From NCBI GenBank assembly GCA_946482615.1, contig CAMLSF010000160.1, positions 1 to 8,184 of the forward strand: a stretch of DNA of 8,184 bases, written 5' to 3'. Source of the DNA: an uncultured Chromatiaceae bacterium (GTDB lineage Bacteria; Pseudomonadota; Gammaproteobacteria; Enterobacterales; Alteromonadaceae). The position numbers were made by a program, and so were the translations under genes. Below are positions 1-5,983 of this stretch, piece after piece; the stretch's first letter is position 1; every line of letters starts with the position of its first letter. The notes beneath the pieces were generated by a model. The model did not search any database. It was not told the DNA's origin and saw only the letters and a list, made by a program, of their open reading frames with translations.

Positions 1-1
1 T

Positions 2-27
2 GGAATAAATTCATCAGCTGAATCGTT
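2..27 (+). promoter_or_regulatory. Putative ECF-sigma promoter for the secreted-protein gene
   Basis: GGAAT at 2-6 (inside TGGAATAAAT, 1-10) acts as a candidate -35 and CGTT at 24-27 as a candidate -10. The same ten bases, with CGT at exactly the same distance, recur before the ECF sigma gene (3021-3047). GGAA(C/T) with a CGT-type -10 is the usual look of ECF promoters. The predicted transcription start, near 32-35, leaves about 30 bases of leader before the ATG at 64. Assignment to the sigma factor at 3076-3564 is inference from the shared motif. Confidence 0.62.
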
Positions 28-58
28 ACCTCTGTGTCAATGGTGACAACAGAGGTAA
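26..58 (+). repeat. Long inverted repeat over the start site and ribosome binding site
   Basis: TTACCTCTGTGTCA (26-39) pairs with TGACAACAGAGGTAA (44-58), leaving one bulged A and a four-base loop (40-43). The outer ten bases on each side (26-35 and 49-58) match perfectly. The right arm contains the AGAGGT ribosome binding site (51-56) of the gene at 64. The repeat starts inside the predicted -10, so it could be a DNA operator. It could instead be an RNA hairpin that hides the ribosome binding site, if transcription begins further upstream than predicted. Confidence 0.6.
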
Positions 59-63
59 TCAAT

Positions 64-648
64 ATGAACACAATCCGCTTAACTTCATTATCTGCAGCTG
101 TGGTTTTAGCATCTTTGTCTGGTTTTTGTATGGCGCAGGCCGAAACGTCAGGCCCGGCGACTGCTACTGCAGGAAATACTACAGCCACTGTAACCTTGCA
201 ACAGCAACACAATACGGTGGCCTTATCTTCAGGCGCTCCGTCTTTGGGGATGCGTTCTGCCAGCTCAGCTTCCGCTGAAACCAATCATCAGGTCAGTAGC
301 AATCCAGACAGCACTGAACAAAGTGAAGCGCCACTGACATCAGCGGCTTCGTCACAAAGTGCAGGTATAGCTCAGCAAAGCTCTGCGGCCTTAAGCACTG
401 TGTTGCCTCAACCTGCTGTGGCAATACCAGAGCTGCCGTCCGCAGACTCAGTGGTACCCGCTGAGCTTCCTGCACTGCCTGAATTGGTCAATGCTTCAGC
501 TCAGGCCGCCGTCAGCCAAACCACCAATGCTTTGGTTCAGCAGCAAATCAGCACTGAACTGACAAAAGCTGTGGATGACACCATCAAAGCTGAAGTGGTG
601 AATTCTGTGCAATCCAGCCTGAACACAGTGTTAACTCTGGGTTTATAA
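64..648 (+). CDS. Small secreted Ala/Ser/Gln-rich protein, unknown function
   Basis: This encodes a 194-residue protein of no family I recognise. The ATG at 64 is chosen over a GTG at 34 because AGAGGT (51-56) sits seven bases upstream and a typical Sec signal peptide then starts at residue 1: basic N-terminus, hydrophobic stretch at about 9-21, AQA cleavage site ending at residue 26. The mature part has no cysteine. It is rich in Ala, Ser, Thr and Gln to about residue 112, Pro-rich at about 115-142 (LPQP, IPELP, PALPEL), and ends in a likely amphipathic helix (about 144-190). It looks largely disordered and periplasmic or secreted. The barrel gene follows at once, separated by a terminator, and the upstream promoter matches that of the ECF operon. 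A structural or adhesin-like partner of the barrel is possible but unproven. Confidence 0.8.
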   Translation: MNTIRLTSLSAAVVLASLSGFCMAQAETSGPATATAGNTTATVTLQQQHNTVALSSGAPSLGMRSASSASAETNHQVSSNPDSTEQSEAPLTSAASSQSAGIAQQSSAALSTVLPQPAVAIPELPSADSVVPAELPALPELVNASAQAAVSQTTNALVQQQISTELTKAVDDTIKAEVVNSVQSSLNTVLTLGL

Positions 649-655
649 GGCAGTC

Positions 656-680
656 AGGCCAGCGTTCTGCTGGCCTTTTT
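656..680 (+). terminator. Intrinsic terminator after the secreted-protein gene
   Basis: GGCCAGC (657-663) and GCTGGCC (669-675) form a perfect seven-base-pair stem with a five-base loop, extended by an A-T pair (656/676). It is followed by TTTTT (676-680). It begins eight bases after the stop codon at 646-648. The ribosome binding site of the next gene follows within three bases, so the barrel gene probably depends on readthrough or on a promoter inside the first gene. Confidence 0.85.
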
Positions 681-693
681 CCGGAGCATGATG

Positions 694-1608
694 ATGAAAA
701 CACTGAATTATTTGATGTGTTTAGCACTGGTAAGCCTGTTTGGAACTGTTCAGGCAGGCACCACTGAGATGTCACAGCAGACCAAAGTGACTGGTTATCT
801 GAGTTATGGTCAGAGCTACAATTCCAACCTGAAAACCGCTGAGCTGGATAATGCGTCCGGGCGCTCGGCTTCAGGCCAGAAACTGGAGGCTCAGTTAGCC
901 GCACGTTGGATGCCTGTGCAGCAGTGGACTTTGGATCTCAGTTATACCCATCAGCAAAACAAATGGCAGGATAATTCTGATTTTAATACCAGCTTAGGTT
1001 TGTGGTCTGCAGATGTCAGCTATCAGGCCAGCTGGCTGACCCTTGGCAGCAGTTATCACAAAGCTGACGCCAGCTTAGCCAGCGAGGATTTTCTTGCTCT
1101 GGAGCAATACAGCCTCTATCTGGCTAAGCTCTGGCAGCAGCGTTATTACTGGCGCTTAAGTCTGAATCAGGCAGACAAGGATTTTAAAGTACTGAATGAC
1201 AGAGATGCCAAACAGCAGCAATTGCGCAGTGATTTTTTTGCATTCAGCACCGATCAGTTGGGTTTTGTGCAGTTTGGACTGGCTTATCAGGATGAACAGA
1301 CCAGGTCTGAACTCTTTGATTTTCAGGGGCCTTTGGTGCAACTGAAAGCATCGCAACTGTGGCGCCGGGGGACGCAGGAGCATAAGGTGCAGCTGGGCTG
1401 GCAATGGCAGCACAAAGATTATCAAATACTGGCTGATGCCGAAAAGCGGGATGACAGGATCCATAGCTGGCAGCTGAACTGGTTATGGCAACTGAATACC
1501 TATCTGGCTTTGACAACCCAGCTGGAACATCAGAATTCCGCATCCAGTTTAGCCAGTGCAGATTACTCTCAAAATCTGCTTGGTATGGCAGTGCGTGTCT
1601 CTTTTTAA
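694..1608 (+). CDS. Predicted outer-membrane beta-barrel protein
   Basis: This encodes about 304 residues. Three ATGs occur in tandem (688, 691, 694). The one at 694 is best spaced from the GGAG at 683-686. A Sec signal peptide (residues 1-21, hydrophobic core, ending VQA) is followed by a sequence with many short alternating hydrophobic/polar stretches rich in Trp and Tyr (for example WTLDLSYTHQQ, YYWRLSLNQA, WLTLGSSYHKA). The protein ends in VRVSF, the terminal-phenylalanine strand signature that the BAM machinery recognises in outer-membrane proteins. I do not recognise the family, and a transporter or surface-assembly role is only a guess. It may be co-expressed with the secreted protein upstream by terminator readthrough. 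Its stop codon overlaps that of the convergent protease gene. Confidence 0.78.
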   Translation: MKTLNYLMCLALVSLFGTVQAGTTEMSQQTKVTGYLSYGQSYNSNLKTAELDNASGRSASGQKLEAQLAARWMPVQQWTLDLSYTHQQNKWQDNSDFNTSLGLWSADVSYQASWLTLGSSYHKADASLASEDFLALEQYSLYLAKLWQQRYYWRLSLNQADKDFKVLNDRDAKQQQLRSDFFAFSTDQLGFVQFGLAYQDEQTRSELFDFQGPLVQLKASQLWRRGTQEHKVQLGWQWQHKDYQILADAEKRDDRIHSWQLNWLWQLNTYLALTTQLEHQNSASSLASADYSQNLLGMAVRVSF

Positions 1609-2951
1609 TTGGAGCCGGGGCGAAGCAAGCCAAAACCATAAACACTGTCTTTGCCCGGTTCACCTAAATCTATAGCTTGTTGCTGTAACTGAGCTCTGAG
1701 TTGAGTAGTGGGAATGCCTGAGGCCAGATGGCAGGCGGCAATAGCAGCCACAACAGGAGAGGCCAATGAAGTGCCGGATTCAACACCAAAACCAACCCCG
1801 GCTTTGGCTACAGTGACCGCGACTCCTGCTGCGGCGAACTCAATATAATCCCCTTGATTGGCCCAGCGATAAATATGTTGCTGCTGATCCACTGCTGTGA
1901 CGGCAATCACCTCTGTATAAGCCGCAGGGTACAAAGCCGCTGCGCCAGGGCCTGCATTACCTGCAGCTGCAACCAAGGCGATACTTTTCTGATCCAGGGC
2001 TCTGATGGCATGATGCAACAACGGATGAGCAGGGCCGGTCAGACTCAGATTAATCAGTTGCACCTGTTGTGAGGCTAACCAATTCAGAGCTTCCAATAAA
2101 TGGACCAGAGTTGCACCTTGCTGGTAGGCGTTTTGCTGATAAAACACTTCTGCACTATAGAGCTGAGCCTTTGGCAGCAGGGGATTTAGCTGTGGCCCCT
2201 GGCCCATCAGGATGGACGCTACGGCTGTACCATGTTGTGTGCTTTGAGATAAGTCGGCAGGTAAAAAGTTTTTACTGATCAATGCATCCGGACGGGCAAA
2301 GGCCGGATGCCGGCGATCAACAGCTGAATCCACCATACCAATTTTTACCGCTCTCTGGCAGGCGCTGCCTGGTGTTGCCAGGTCGGTCACTCCGGCCGCT
2401 TCGCCCTGTTGCGGGCTGTAAATGGTGTTGCTGAAAATCTGTGTTCGTATATCTGCAGGCAAAGACTGAAACAGTTCAGGTTTAGTTCCTGCACCTTCAG
2501 GCAGTTGGAGCCGGTATAAAGCTAAACCCAATTCAGGGTAATTTTTTTGATCCACTAAATAGCGGTGTAATTGAGGCTGCTGTTGCCATTGTTGTGCACT
2601 TAACATCAGCAACCATTGACCTTCGACGACTCTGACTCCAGGGGACAATTCGGTTTCCCGCCACAGCAGTTGGTTTTGTGTATTCAATACGGCTAAGCTG
2701 GCGGGGAGTTGGCTCACAGGATCCAGGCTGCGGCTTAGCTGTTGACGCAGCTGTTCTGTCGCCAACTTGTCTTTGAGTAGCTGCTGCCTTGTTTGGCGCA
2801 ACAAAGTTTGATCCAGCGTGCTCAGGCGTTCAGCCACCGGCAAATCCACCGGCTGACGCAGTGTGTCGCTCAGTGGAGGCACAGCTAAAAGCTGAGCCTG
2901 ACCGCCCGGCGACAGCAATAACAACAGTGCAAAGGTCAGTTTATTTTTCAT
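1605..2951 (-). CDS. Exported S8 family (subtilisin-like) serine protease
   Basis: This 448-residue protein has a signal peptide (about 1-19, ending GGQA) and so acts in the periplasm or outside the cell. The subtilase domain runs from about 200 to 445. The catalytic triad is visible: Asp208 in MVDSAVD, His240 in TQHGTAVA and Ser395 in SGTSLASP. The oxyanion-hole Asn332 is in AAAGNAGPGA. The N-terminal 180 residues are not subtilase. They contain a Gln/Leu-rich, probably helical stretch (about 40-75) and a region that may be a propeptide or inhibitor-like domain. A GAAGAG (2957-2962) precedes the ATG. The gene is divergent from the ECF sigma operon, and a related promoter motif lies in the shared upstream region. 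It may therefore belong to the sigma regulon, and could process the neighbouring surface proteins or the anti-sigma factor. Both roles are inference. Confidence 0.93.
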   Translation of the reverse strand: MKNKLTFALLLLLSPGGQAQLLAVPPLSDTLRQPVDLPVAERLSTLDQTLLRQTRQQLLKDKLATEQLRQQLSRSLDPVSQLPASLAVLNTQNQLLWRETELSPGVRVVEGQWLLMLSAQQWQQQPQLHRYLVDQKNYPELGLALYRLQLPEGAGTKPELFQSLPADIRTQIFSNTIYSPQQGEAAGVTDLATPGSACQRAVKIGMVDSAVDRRHPAFARPDALISKNFLPADLSQSTQHGTAVASILMGQGPQLNPLLPKAQLYSAEVFYQQNAYQQGATLVHLLEALNWLASQQVQLINLSLTGPAHPLLHHAIRALDQKSIALVAAAGNAGPGAAALYPAAYTEVIAVTAVDQQQHIYRWANQGDYIEFAAAGVAVTVAKAGVGFGVESGTSLASPVVAAIAACHLASGIPTTQLRAQLQQQAIDLGEPGKDSVYGFGLLRPGSN

Positions 2952-2989
2952 GGTGATCTCTTCAGCTACAAAAACTATGTACCATAAAA

Positions 2990-3013
2990 ACGTCTGAGCA
3001 GAAAAAAAATTCC
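2990..3013 (-). promoter_or_regulatory. Putative ECF-type promoter for the S8 protease
   Basis: Read on the minus strand, GGAAT (3013-3009) is followed by CGT (2992-2990). The spacing is one base shorter than in the promoters at 2-27 and 3022-3047. The predicted start, near 2982, leaves about 30 bases before the protease ATG. The -35 is a mirror image of the sigma operon -35: ATTCC, eight bases, GGAAT. It is weaker evidence than the other two because of the shorter spacer and an A rather than T before CGT. Confidence 0.42.
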
Positions 3014-3021
3014 GGCATGAT

Positions 3022-3047
3022 GGAATAAATCTGTCTGTTGTTTCGTC
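3022..3047 (+). promoter_or_regulatory. Putative autoregulated ECF promoter of the sigma operon
   Basis: GGAAT (3022-3026) and CGTC (3044-3047) match the classic ECF pattern of a GGAAC-like -35 and a CGTC -10. The predicted start, near 3054, leaves a short leader with AGGGAG (3059-3064) before the ATG at 3076. Autoregulation is normal for ECF sigma factors. The same ten-base -35 block occurs at 1-10. Confidence 0.62.
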
Positions 3048-3075
3048 TCCTTTTTAACAGGGAGTATTGCTGACG

Positions 3076-3564
3076 ATGAAAACTGAATTAAAAACTTTAT
3101 TACCCCAGCTAAGACGTTTTGCGTTCTCGCTGACCGGCTCTGCTCAGGACGCTGACGATTTGGTGCAGAACACCATAGAGCGATTACTGAATCATCCGCC
3201 TGAGCCCCATGTGACTTTGTTGCACTGGTGTTTTCGGGTTTGCCGGAATGTCTGGATTGATGAGTATCGCAGCCGGAAAGTGCGGCAAGCCAGCTCTGAT
3301 GAACCTGAGCTGCAGGAGGCCAGCACTGATGGTGAAGCGACCATGTTGGCGCAAATTCAACTGACGCAGCTGCAAAAGGCCATGAGCCGGTTACCGGATG
3401 AACAGATAGAAGTGCTGAGTCTGGTTGCAGTGCAGGGCTGCAGCTACGCAGAGGCAGCACAAATTCTGGCCTTGCCGGCTGGCACTATTATGAGCCGGCT
3501 TGCCAGAGCCCGCACTGCTTTACTGCAAAGTGTCAGGTTATCAGAAGGGAGTTACGGTGTATGA
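3076..3564 (+). CDS. ECF-type RNA polymerase sigma factor
   Basis: This 162-residue sigma-70 family protein has the size and two-domain layout of ECF sigma factors. Region 2 (about 10-71) includes DADDLVQNTIERLL, the core-binding helix, and CRNVWIDEYRSRK. Region 4 (about 98-152) includes LPDEQIEVLSLVAVQG and the helix-turn-helix CSYAEAAQILALPAGTIMSRLARAR, which reads the -35 element. It recruits core RNA polymerase to dedicated promoters. The ATG at 3076 follows AGGGAG (3059-3064) by 11 bases. A TTG at 3067 in the same frame is too close to that site to be preferred. The stop overlaps the anti-sigma start (ATGA, 3561-3564). The ECF group cannot be assigned by eye. Likely targets are its own operon, the protease and the secreted-protein/barrel genes. 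Confidence 0.93.
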   Translation: MKTELKTLLPQLRRFAFSLTGSAQDADDLVQNTIERLLNHPPEPHVTLLHWCFRVCRNVWIDEYRSRKVRQASSDEPELQEASTDGEATMLAQIQLTQLQKAMSRLPDEQIEVLSLVAVQGCSYAEAAQILALPAGTIMSRLARARTALLQSVRLSEGSYGV

Positions 3565-4274
3565 AAATAACAGATGAAATGTTATCTGCATTTCTTGATG
3601 CAGAACTTCCTGAATCTCAAATGCAGATGATTCGCGAAGCACTGCATCAGGATGAACAGCTATCCGGGCGTTTGGCGGCTCTGGCTGAAATGGACCTGCT
3701 GCTGAAACAGCATGCAAGCCAGATGGATCATCAGGTTGTTCCTGAAAAGCTGAGGGCCCTGTTGGATGAGCCCACACAGGATAATCTGGTTTCCTTTCCG
3801 CTCTGGAAGCGTATTACTGCTCTGCAGCCATGGTCCGGTGCAGCAGCTGCCTGTTTGGCTGTAGTCGCAGGTTATAGCCTGGCGCTATGGCAGGCTGAGG
3901 ACCCATGGGCGGAGATCAGTCTGGCATTGGAAACTCAAGCTGCAGGAGTCAGTTATCCGCTGACCGGAGCGTCAAGACTGACGCCACATTTGACCTTTAT
4001 GGATAAACAAGGCCGGTATTGCCGCCAGTATCAGGTGAGTAGCTCAGATGAAATCAGTCAGCAACTGGCTTGCCGCAGTGCACAAGGCTGGACATTAGAA
4101 GCTATGGTGAATGGTGCAGCGCAACACAACTCAGGCTACCAAACCGCAACTGGTTCTGTGGTGCTGGATCCTGTGATTGATCGCATGATTTCAGGTCAGG
4201 TCGTCAGCTTATCTGCTGAGCAACAATTGATTCGGCAGCAGTGGGTCACTACATCAGATGGAGAGCAGCCATGA
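3561..4274 (+). CDS. Membrane-anchored anti-sigma factor
   Basis: This 237-residue protein directly follows the sigma gene with a four-base ATGA overlap, the usual arrangement for an ECF anti-sigma factor. The N-terminal about 75 residues are helical and cytoplasmic (MLSAFLDAELPESQ opens like many anti-sigma domains). They lack the zinc-binding HxxxCxxC motif, so this is not a ZAS-type domain. One membrane segment lies at about 92-110 (GAAAACLAVVAGYSLALW). The remaining about 125 residues would be periplasmic. They contain Cys154 (GRYCRQYQV) and Cys171 (ACRSAQGW), a spacing that recalls the CREY...ACR pattern of the 17-kDa surface antigen domain. The pair could form a disulfide. The protein should hold the sigma factor at the membrane until a periplasmic signal releases it. 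The signal is unknown. Confidence 0.85.
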   Translation: MKITDEMLSAFLDAELPESQMQMIREALHQDEQLSGRLAALAEMDLLLKQHASQMDHQVVPEKLRALLDEPTQDNLVSFPLWKRITALQPWSGAAAACLAVVAGYSLALWQAEDPWAEISLALETQAAGVSYPLTGASRLTPHLTFMDKQGRYCRQYQVSSSDEISQQLACRSAQGWTLEAMVNGAAQHNSGYQTATGSVVLDPVIDRMISGQVVSLSAEQQLIRQQWVTTSDGEQP

Positions 4275-4756
4275 AGCTATTGATTGCTGGTATTTTGTTG
4301 AGTTTAGCTGCCTGTAGCTCTGTGCCTGAGTACCGCAGCGCCTCTGCGGCCGGATATGGGTACAGTGATACTGAGCTTGGCCCAAATTATCACAGAGTTC
4401 AGTTTAAGCTCAGAGGCAAAAATAAAGCGAAAGCTATGGATTACGCCCTGCAAAGGGCTGCAGAACTTACTCTGGCTGAGGGCTATGACTGGTTTGATTT
4501 AGTGGCGAAAGAGACACTGGTAGACCGTAAAAACCATGAGGTCACAGCAAGACTCAGCACCCTTCACCATCATCAGCAGATGTCTTGTGGTTTACTCAGT
4601 TGCAGCAGTTATTCCCAGAGTGAAAGCATGTCTGAGCCCGATATTGCAACGGACTTCACCGAAGTGAGGATCGATATTCGTCTCGGCAAGGGAGTAAGTC
4701 CAGAGGGGCAGACTGTGTTTCAGGCCTCAGAAGTCTTGAAACATATCAAGCAGTAA
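4271..4756 (+). CDS. Lipoprotein of the CC0125/CC1285-like family
   Basis: This encodes a 161-residue lipoprotein. The ATG at 4271 is chosen because GGAGAG (4260-4265) precedes it and a lipoprotein signal then starts at residue 1: a hydrophobic stretch and lipobox LAAC with Cys15. The start overlaps the anti-sigma stop (ATGA, 4271-4274). The body (GYGYSDTELGPNYHRVQFKL, then YALQRAAELTLAEGYDWF) matches my memory of the CC0125/CC1285 family, whose function is not established. A His/Cys-rich patch lies at about 99-111 (LHHHQQMSCGLLSC). Tight coupling to the sigma and anti-sigma genes suggests a role in sensing or relaying an envelope signal, or a co-regulated product. The stop codon lies inside the 4750-4783 hairpin. 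Confidence 0.82.
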   Translation: MKLLIAGILLSLAACSSVPEYRSASAAGYGYSDTELGPNYHRVQFKLRGKNKAKAMDYALQRAAELTLAEGYDWFDLVAKETLVDRKNHEVTARLSTLHHHQQMSCGLLSCSSYSQSESMSEPDIATDFTEVRIDIRLGKGVSPEGQTVFQASEVLKHIKQ

Positions 4757-4783
4757 CCAACAGGAGCTCAGGTTGGTTACTGC
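4750..4783. terminator. Convergent-junction hairpin, possible bidirectional terminator
   Basis: GCAGTAACCAAC (4750-4761) and GTTGGTTACTGC (4772-4783) form a perfect 12-base-pair inverted repeat with a ten-base loop that itself contains GAGCTC. It lies between two convergent genes and includes the lipoprotein stop codon. There is no T-run on either side, so it is not a textbook intrinsic terminator. It may block RNA decay or assist termination in both directions. Confidence 0.55.
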
Positions 4784-4798
4784 CGGTTCATCGCAGAT

Positions 4799-5539
4799 TT
4801 AGTTCGCTTTTTCCGGCCAGCTGGCAGGTAAAGATAAATCACCTGAAGCCACATCGTACACATTCACTACGCACAAAAGCGGGTTGTGCAGGTTGGCATT
4901 GACTTTCAATGCTGCTGTTACACCGTCGTAGTTAAAATCAGTGGGGAAACCCACTTCTTTTAACGGCACCCGGATGGTGACAGTATCTTTTTTCAGGTTG
5001 AAATCATAACCCGGTGAGTCGATATAAATCGGCGCGCCCGGCCAGGTTTTTGGCACCTTAGGGGTTTCACCCTGTGGGATATCCCGCACTTTTAAACCTT
5101 TAGGGCCACAGCTTTCATCCGGGGTTAACACCACCCAATGCGAATGCCAGTCGTCGCCATCGTTGGCCAGATTGCCATCGTTGTTTTCGTCATACAAAGG
5201 GGTGTCATCAAAGTCAGGGTGGGCTGTTAGCGCCAGCGCCACTATGCCTTTTTTGCCATCAAAACCTATCACTGAAGAATCCAGTGTGGTGGGCCAGACA
5301 TAACTCAGGACTTCTGCTGTGGCAAATTTTCCGCCATTGCTGACGGGTTTTTCTGCACCTGCAGTGCCTGCAACCACCTGCTCAAACACCAGATGGGTAC
5401 CGTCTTTAAAGACCCTGGTGTGGACTACATCAAAAGCCGCTTTAGTGGCTGATTTTTCTGCATGAATACCACCTGGTCCATGAGCGAATGCCTGGCTGGC
5501 GGCTAAAGCTATGAATGAACTTAACAGTAATTTTTTCAT
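4799..5539 (-). CDS. Exported protein with mature N-terminal His and acidic loop, unknown function
   Basis: This encodes about 246 residues and I do not recognise its family. Two ATGs (5542, 5539) follow a GAGG at 5546-5549. The second is better spaced. A clear signal peptide ends in AFA, giving a mature protein that begins HGPGGIH. An Asp/Asn-rich stretch DENNDGNLANDGDDWHSHW (about 117-135) resembles a calcium-binding loop joined to a His/Trp cluster. There are two cysteines (about 144 and 223), which could pair. N-terminal histidine after cleavage and the HxH cluster suggest metal binding, but this is inference. The gene lies five bases from the upstream thioredoxin-like gene counting from the other ATG, its ribosome binding site overlaps that gene's stop, and both should share the MarR-type promoter at 5867-5895. 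Confidence 0.8.
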   Translation of the reverse strand: MKKLLLSSFIALAASQAFAHGPGGIHAEKSATKAAFDVVHTRVFKDGTHLVFEQVVAGTAGAEKPVSNGGKFATAEVLSYVWPTTLDSSVIGFDGKKGIVALALTAHPDFDDTPLYDENNDGNLANDGDDWHSHWVVLTPDESCGPKGLKVRDIPQGETPKVPKTWPGAPIYIDSPGYDFNLKKDTVTIRVPLKEVGFPTDFNYDGVTAALKVNANLHNPLLCVVNVYDVASGDLSLPASWPEKAN

Positions 5540-5547
5540 CATTCACC

Positions 5548-5790
5548 TCAGGCTAAATCTGTGATGGCAGCGCCAAAGTTGATATGTAACACCTGGCCAT
5601 CAATCACTAAGGCCGGCACTGACTGCACACCGGCCGCTTTAGCTGTGACGACTTCAGCACTCTGTTCACCTAAATGCACTACATGGATGTGGTATTTATT
5701 CGGGTCAATCAGGTTTAACACCGTCTGTTCAGCGCTAATGCAAACAGGACAACCAGCATGGTAAAAAGTAGCGATAGTTTTAGTCTTCAT
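5548..5790 (-). CDS. Thioredoxin/glutaredoxin-like protein with CPVC motif
   Basis: This small 80-residue protein has a minimal thioredoxin fold: a beta strand (TIATFYHAG), the redox motif C14-P-V-C17 and a cis-proline at Pro59 (QSVPALVIDG). There is no signal peptide, so it acts in the cytoplasm. The C-terminus is short. It probably performs thiol-disulfide exchange or serves as a thiol sensor, but the partner is not known. AAAGGA (5799-5804) lies eight bases before the ATG. It is the first gene of an operon with the exported protein at 4799-5539, whose ribosome binding site overlaps this stop codon. The promoter upstream contains two sites of the MarR-type palindrome, so expression probably responds to the same signal as the MarR divergon. 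It is not obviously a standard grxC- or trxA-type protein. Confidence 0.87.
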   Translation of the reverse strand: MKTKTIATFYHAGCPVCISAEQTVLNLIDPNKYHIHVVHLGEQSAEVVTAKAAGVQSVPALVIDGQVLHINFGAAITDLA

Positions 5791-5849
5791 GTTTTGTTTC
5801 CTTTAAAAAGTCAGGTTAAGAATCTGTACTGTGTTGTATAGTCATGAAT

Positions 5850-5864
5850 GTTTCGATTCGATAC
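5850..5864. promoter_or_regulatory. Putative MarR operator at the start site of the thioredoxin-like operon
   Basis: GTTTCGATTCGATAC is a near-perfect 15-base palindrome (one mismatch) and matches the operator at 6637-6651. It covers the predicted transcription start and the early leader of the minus-strand promoter at 5867-5895. Confidence 0.65.
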
Positions 5865-5866
5865 GT

Positions 5867-5895
5867 ATTATTGTTTTGAATCGAAACAGTGTCAA
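5867..5895 (-). promoter_or_regulatory. Sigma-70 promoter of the thioredoxin-like operon
   Basis: On the minus strand, TTGACA (5895-5890) is followed after 17 bases by AATAAT (5872-5867), a perfect -35 with a one-mismatch -10. The predicted start is near 5860. Upstream, between 5905 and 5983, the minus strand is A-rich, which could act as an UP element. The spacer carries an operator-like site. Confidence 0.75.
5873..5887. promoter_or_regulatory. Putative MarR operator in the spacer of the thioredoxin-like promoter
   Basis: On the minus strand this reads GTTTCGATTCAAAAC: one perfect half-site GTTTCGA and one degenerate half. Its centre lies 23 bases from the centre of the site at 5850-5864. 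Together with that site it forms a perfect inverted repeat GTTTCGATTC (5850-5859) and GAATCGAAAC (5878-5887). It fills the -35/-10 spacer, as does the site at 6667-6681. Confidence 0.58.
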
Positions 5896-5983
5896 GGCGG
5901 CGTTTTAAGAAAACTACGGGTTATTTGTTAAGGTTTTGATTTTTAAGGTTTTATTTTTTTGTTCTGTGCGGCTAAACACCAGA

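Noticed and set aside
34..63. Upstream GTG start for the secreted protein, adding ten residues
   Set aside because: It has no ribosome binding site, lies at about the predicted transcription start, and would spoil the signal peptide that begins cleanly at 64.
1244..1663. Minus-strand open frame of 139 codons
   Set aside because: It overlaps the barrel and protease genes in another frame and has no recognisable features or ribosome binding site.
3067..3075. TTG start for the sigma factor
   Set aside because: It is only two bases from the AGGGAG site; the ATG at 3076 is better placed and begins the usual ECF N-terminus.
3244..3270. GGAAT followed by CGC inside the sigma gene, similar to the ECF promoter motif
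   Set aside because: The spacing is one base too long, the -10 is poor, and it lies inside coding sequence with no gene start downstream in range.
5905..5983. AT-rich stretch with repeated TTAAGGTTTT, considered as a small gene or a replication-type repeat
   Set aside because: There are only two copies, with no open frame or iteron pattern. It is more likely an A-rich element upstream of the 5867-5895 promoter and the tail of the terminator.
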